From positions 1-7,002 of the forward strand of contig DIPH01000033.1 of assembly GCA_002424045.1 (NCBI GenBank): 7,002 bases of DNA. The letters run 5' to 3'. Numbering within the stretch: position 1 is the first letter of the stretch; every line of letters begins with the position of its first letter. The stretch comes from Firmicutes bacterium UBA5493 (GTDB taxonomy: Bacteria; Bacillota; Limnochordia; Darwinibacteriales; Darwinibacteriaceae). This document shows positions 4,887 through 7,002 of the stretch, in pieces. The translations under genes were made by a program, and so were the position numbers. The notes beneath the pieces are model-generated. The model saw only the letters and a list, made by a program, of their open reading frames with translations, ran no database searches and was not told where the DNA came from.

Positions 4887-5947
4887 CGCTCTTCCTCCTT
4901 AGCTTCCGACCCTGTAGAAATCGGAACCCTAATCTCCAGCTTGGTGCCTTTCCCTGGAACGGATAGCCACTGGGCTGTTCCGCCTATCAGGGTAGAGCGT
5001 TCCCTTATGGAACGAATGCCTATTGATGATTGGGGAATCTCGTCTAGTGCGAATCCCTTACCGTCATCTTCGATAACTAACAGAATTCTATGATTGGCTT
5101 CAGACATCTTTAATGAAATACGTACGCGGCTTGCTTCTGCATGTCGGAGTACATTGGACATACCTTCTTGGGCAATGCGGAAGAGTTGGTTTTCAATATT
5201 ACTGGGCAGGCTTACTTCGTCAAGATCCACATCGAACTGGAGTGACTGTTTGCTCTGCAGTTCAGAGGTGAGGGACGATAAAGCTTCGGAAAGACTTTCG
5301 TTTTGAAGCGTCAAGGGCCGTAGCTGGAGGAGCAAGGCGCGCATTTCTCCTTGGGCCCGAGTCGCCGACTGAGAGATTTCTTGGATAAGACCTAAAGCTT
5401 GCTCTGGGCGGTTTTCTACCACCTTCAAGACCGTAGCAGACATCATAGAAATGGCGAAAAGCTGTTGACTCACTGCATCATGAAGGTCGCGGGCTAAACG
5501 TTGGCGTTCCTCGGAAACTGCAGTGATCTTCGTCTCCTGCAACAATTGCTCGTTTTCTTGTGCTAGCTTTTGAAGTGCGCCAACTTGGGCTTCTAATCGG
5601 GATGCCATTTCATTGAACGCTTGAATGATACCGTCGAACTCGGCATTACCTTTAAATCCTAAGCGATAGTCGAGATTACCATAGGCGATGTTCTTTGCTC
5701 CCAGGGTAATCTCCTCAAGCTCGCCGCGAATATCCCTACTGGAGTAGTAACCACCGAAAATTGCACTTGCTGCAGAGACGACTAAGACAATGGCTAGGCT
5801 AGCTAGAATGGTTTCTGGGGTAAAGGGCAGGCAGAGCAGGAAGACTAGATCGGGAAACACCACGTGTATAAGAAATACGCACGCGAAAATGGCGAGTAAA
5901 CTGCTGACAAAATGGTAGACAATCCATTTAAAGCGAAATAGCCACAT
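4883..5947 (-). CDS. liaS: LiaS-type sensor histidine kinase (HisKA_3 family)
   Basis: A 354-residue membrane kinase, close to LiaS/VraS in length. Two membrane segments (~9-31 and 47-68) are joined by a very short external loop, the intramembrane-sensing type that detects envelope stress through partners. A HAMP linker (~69-121) and a coiled coil (~118-148) follow. The HisKA_3 motif E147-R-Q-R-L-A-R-D-L-H-D157 has the phospho-accepting H156. The ATPase domain shows the N box (E261-G-M-S-N265), the G1 box D295-G-K-G-F299, GIRSIRER (310-317) and G332-K-G-T335. It phosphorylates LiaR and in the family is held off by LiaF. The start has GGTGGTGA upstream, overlapping the liaF stop region; the gap to liaF is 12 bp and the overlap with liaR 4 bp. 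Confidence 0.93.
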   Translation of the reverse strand: MWLFRFKWIVYHFVSSLLAIFACVFLIHVVFPDLVFLLCLPFTPETILASLAIVLVVSAASAIFGGYYSSRDIRGELEEITLGAKNIAYGNLDYRLGFKGNAEFDGIIQAFNEMASRLEAQVGALQKLAQENEQLLQETKITAVSEERQRLARDLHDAVSQQLFAISMMSATVLKVVENRPEQALGLIQEISQSATRAQGEMRALLLQLRPLTLQNESLSEALSSLTSELQSKQSLQFDVDLDEVSLPSNIENQLFRIAQEGMSNVLRHAEASRVRISLKMSEANHRILLVIEDDGKGFALDEIPQSSIGIRSIRERSTLIGGTAQWLSVPGKGTKLEIRVPISTGSEAKEEER

Positions 5948-5959
5948 GTATTCACCACC

Positions 5960-6700
5960 CTACCGTATTTGACGGATGCTGATTTCGCCGATTTTCCAAT
6001 GAACTCTAATGTTCACTTTCTGTGTTGCCGTATCATAATCCGGGCTCTGCGTCTGAACGAAGCGAGGGGTTCCAGATTCGTGATGATCTAAAACAGTGAT
6101 CTCTCCTATACGAAGGCTACACTCTGCCTTGAAAGGCAAGCCAGGTGGGAGGTAGATGCTAGCGTCACCAACGTAGCCAATCACGTCGATGTGAACTTCA
6201 CGATTGGGAATGATGGCTTGAGTCAGATCTAGGTTAACACTCCCAACACCGTGCCTGATCTCAGTATCGTCTAGAACCCAATTCCCAGGTCCACGGTTGA
6301 AATCACCCACAAAGGACGACTTTGACTCGCCGCTCCTTCTCTTTCCGCCGGACCTGAAGTCGACCTTGACGAACGAAGCTTTCCCAGGTAGCAGAATGAG
6401 CAGTCCAACTAGGACAAGCCCTAATGGCCAAACAACTTTCCAAGGTATAGCTGGTGTAGGTAGACCGATAATGGGTAAGAGCATGTAGGCACCAACAGTG
6501 AGCACTATGAGCCAAAGGGCAATGTCCCAAGAATCCTCGGCTCCTCGCTGCCGCCTTTTAATCTTAACCAGCTGATCTGCGGCGAAGCAGATGATCAATA
6601 CGGGCCATAGGACAGACCAGGGGGTAAAGCTTACGATCTGAAGATTGTAGAGGAGAAATCCCACACCAAAGCCAATCAATATAATAGGAAACCATTTCAT
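5960..6700 (-). CDS. liaF: LiaF-like membrane inhibitor of the LiaSR system
   Basis: A 246-residue protein (LiaF of B. subtilis is about 241). The N-terminal ~107 residues hold four predicted membrane segments, arranged as two similar halves (~5-44 and ~62-104). Each half ends in a WP-containing helix (WPVLIICFAADQL; WPLGLVLVGLLIL). The C-terminal ~118 residues are the LiaF C-terminal domain: FVGDFNRG (130-137), then repeated beta-rich units such as VGSVNLDLTQAIIP, VIGYVGDASIYLP and RIGEITVLD. In the family LiaF inhibits LiaS until cell-wall antibiotics or membrane damage relieve it. It is the first gene of the operon, with AAGGAGG (6708-6714) seven bases before the ATG. No liaI or liaH is visible in the window. 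Confidence 0.9.
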   Translation of the reverse strand: MKWFPIILIGFGVGFLLYNLQIVSFTPWSVLWPVLIICFAADQLVKIKRRQRGAEDSWDIALWLIVLTVGAYMLLPIIGLPTPAIPWKVVWPLGLVLVGLLILLPGKASFVKVDFRSGGKRRSGESKSSFVGDFNRGPGNWVLDDTEIRHGVGSVNLDLTQAIIPNREVHIDVIGYVGDASIYLPPGLPFKAECSLRIGEITVLDHHESGTPRFVQTQSPDYDTATQKVNIRVHWKIGEISIRQIR

Positions 6701-6779
6701 TGTTCTTCCTCCTTAGGGCACGCGCTCCCCATATAAGTAGTTTGCGTTATTCAGCGTAGATCCTCTTTGGAATGGTTTT

Positions 6780-6808
6780 ATTGTATCACGGGTCTTGAAA
6801 CGGGGTAA
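6780..6808 (-). promoter_or_regulatory. Possible liaFSR promoter (weak)
   Basis: On the minus strand TACAAT (6780-6785) fits a -10 element at 17 bp from a poor -35 TTACCC (6803-6808). Transcription would start about 70 bases before liaF. The poor -35 would fit a promoter that needs an activator, but the match is weak. Confidence 0.3.
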
Positions 6809-6830
6809 CGGCCCTTAGTATGTTTGAGTC

Positions 6831-6846
6831 TCCGTCTCGAGGCGGA
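6831..6846. repeat. Palindromic element upstream of liaF
   Basis: TCCGTCTCGAGGCGGA is a 16-bp near-perfect inverted repeat (one T/G position) centred on CTCGAG, flanked by AGT and ACT that could extend the pairing with a small bulge. It lies about 25 bp upstream of the candidate liaF -35. It could be a regulator site, for example for autoregulation by LiaR; I see no firm match to a known box. Otherwise 6715-6911 holds nothing further that I can support. Confidence 0.35.
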
Positions 6847-6911
6847 CTTCAGAGAAGTACTGTTATGGGTATTCAGGAAAAACAAAGATCGCAAAAAAGT
6901 TGCTTGGGGGC

Positions 6912-6940
6912 TTGCATTCAAGATAGATTAGTGCTATATT
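6912..6940 (+). promoter_or_regulatory. Sigma-A promoter for a transcript leaving the window
   Basis: TTGCAT (6912-6917) and TATATT (6935-6940) are separated by exactly 17 bp, with the predicted start near 6946-6947. It points out of the window, divergent from liaF. No start codon with a ribosome binding site follows before the window ends, so it drives either an RNA or a gene with a long leader. Confidence 0.7.
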
Positions 6941-6946
6941 AATAAA

Positions 6947-7002
6947 GGCGTCGGGCACAACAAGTCACGTGCCAGACCGGAAAAGCCTTGCTTTCGAGGC
7001 TT
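6947..7002 (+). ncRNA. Structured leader or small RNA 5' part (two hairpins, cut by window edge)
   Basis: Starting at the predicted transcription start, GTC-G-GGCAC (6950-6958) pairs with GTGCC-A-GAC (6969-6977). AAGCCTTG (6983-6990) pairs with CGAGGCTT (6995-7002) around CTTT. The second stem ends exactly at the window edge in TT; if more T residues follow it is an intrinsic terminator, making this either a ~60-nt RNA or an attenuated leader. I could not match it to a riboswitch or leader class I know. Confidence 0.4.

Noticed and set aside
6900..6929. Second overlapping promoter TTGCTT/TAGATT upstream of the window-end promoter
   Set aside because: The spacing would be 18 bp and both boxes are poorer than TTGCAT/TATATT a few bases downstream.
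1..7002. CRISPR arrays, insertion sequences or phage genes
   Set aside because: No regularly spaced direct repeats, transposase motifs or phage-like genes are seen; the only mobile-element trace is the group II intron relic.

Overview
The window looks chromosomal and comes from a Gram-positive-type bacterium, most likely Bacillota (Firmicutes). The grounds are a LiaF-LiaS-LiaR cell-envelope stress system (a Firmicutes family), strong AGGAGG-type ribosome binding sites, a textbook sigma-A promoter (TTGACA, 17 bp, TATAAT) and a lipobox lipoprotein. I cannot name a genus.

Layout. Positions 1-32 are the 3' end of a 5S rRNA, the tail of an rRNA operon that runs into the window from the left. It is followed by a strong intrinsic terminator (98-123). 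Directly behind the terminator, at 129-263, lies a 135-bp relic of a class C (group IIC) group II intron. Both intron ends are recognisable: GTGCG at the 5' end, and a domain VI with a bulged A followed by CCCGAT at the 3' end. Almost everything between, including the intron-encoded protein and one strand of domain V, is gone. A long imperfect hairpin (320-360) follows in otherwise empty sequence. A minus-strand lipoprotein gene (415-1539) encodes a carboxypeptidase-regulatory-like domain, an Ig-like region and a YfaP/DUF2135-type domain.

Divergent from it is a plus-strand three-gene operon (1838-4245). It has a consensus promoter and a perfect inverted repeat at the predicted transcription start. 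Its genes encode a 72-residue XRE-family regulator, a four-helix membrane protein with a DUF2178-like DERN motif, and a membrane-embedded MutS-like ATPase without a mismatch-recognition domain. This operon is the least understood part of the window. The autoregulated switch, small membrane protein and membrane MutS ATPase are probably co-expressed, but I cannot assign a function.

The operon runs tail to tail, with only 2 bp between stop codons, into a minus-strand liaF-liaS-liaR operon (6700 down to 4248). LiaF (membrane inhibitor), LiaS (HisKA_3 histidine kinase) and LiaR (NarL/LuxR-type response regulator) are tightly spaced and close in size to the Bacillus subtilis proteins. The final 300 bp hold the liaF upstream region and, on the plus strand, a good promoter (6912-6940). 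That promoter drives a structured leader with two hairpins; the second touches the window edge, so the transcript's identity lies outside the window.
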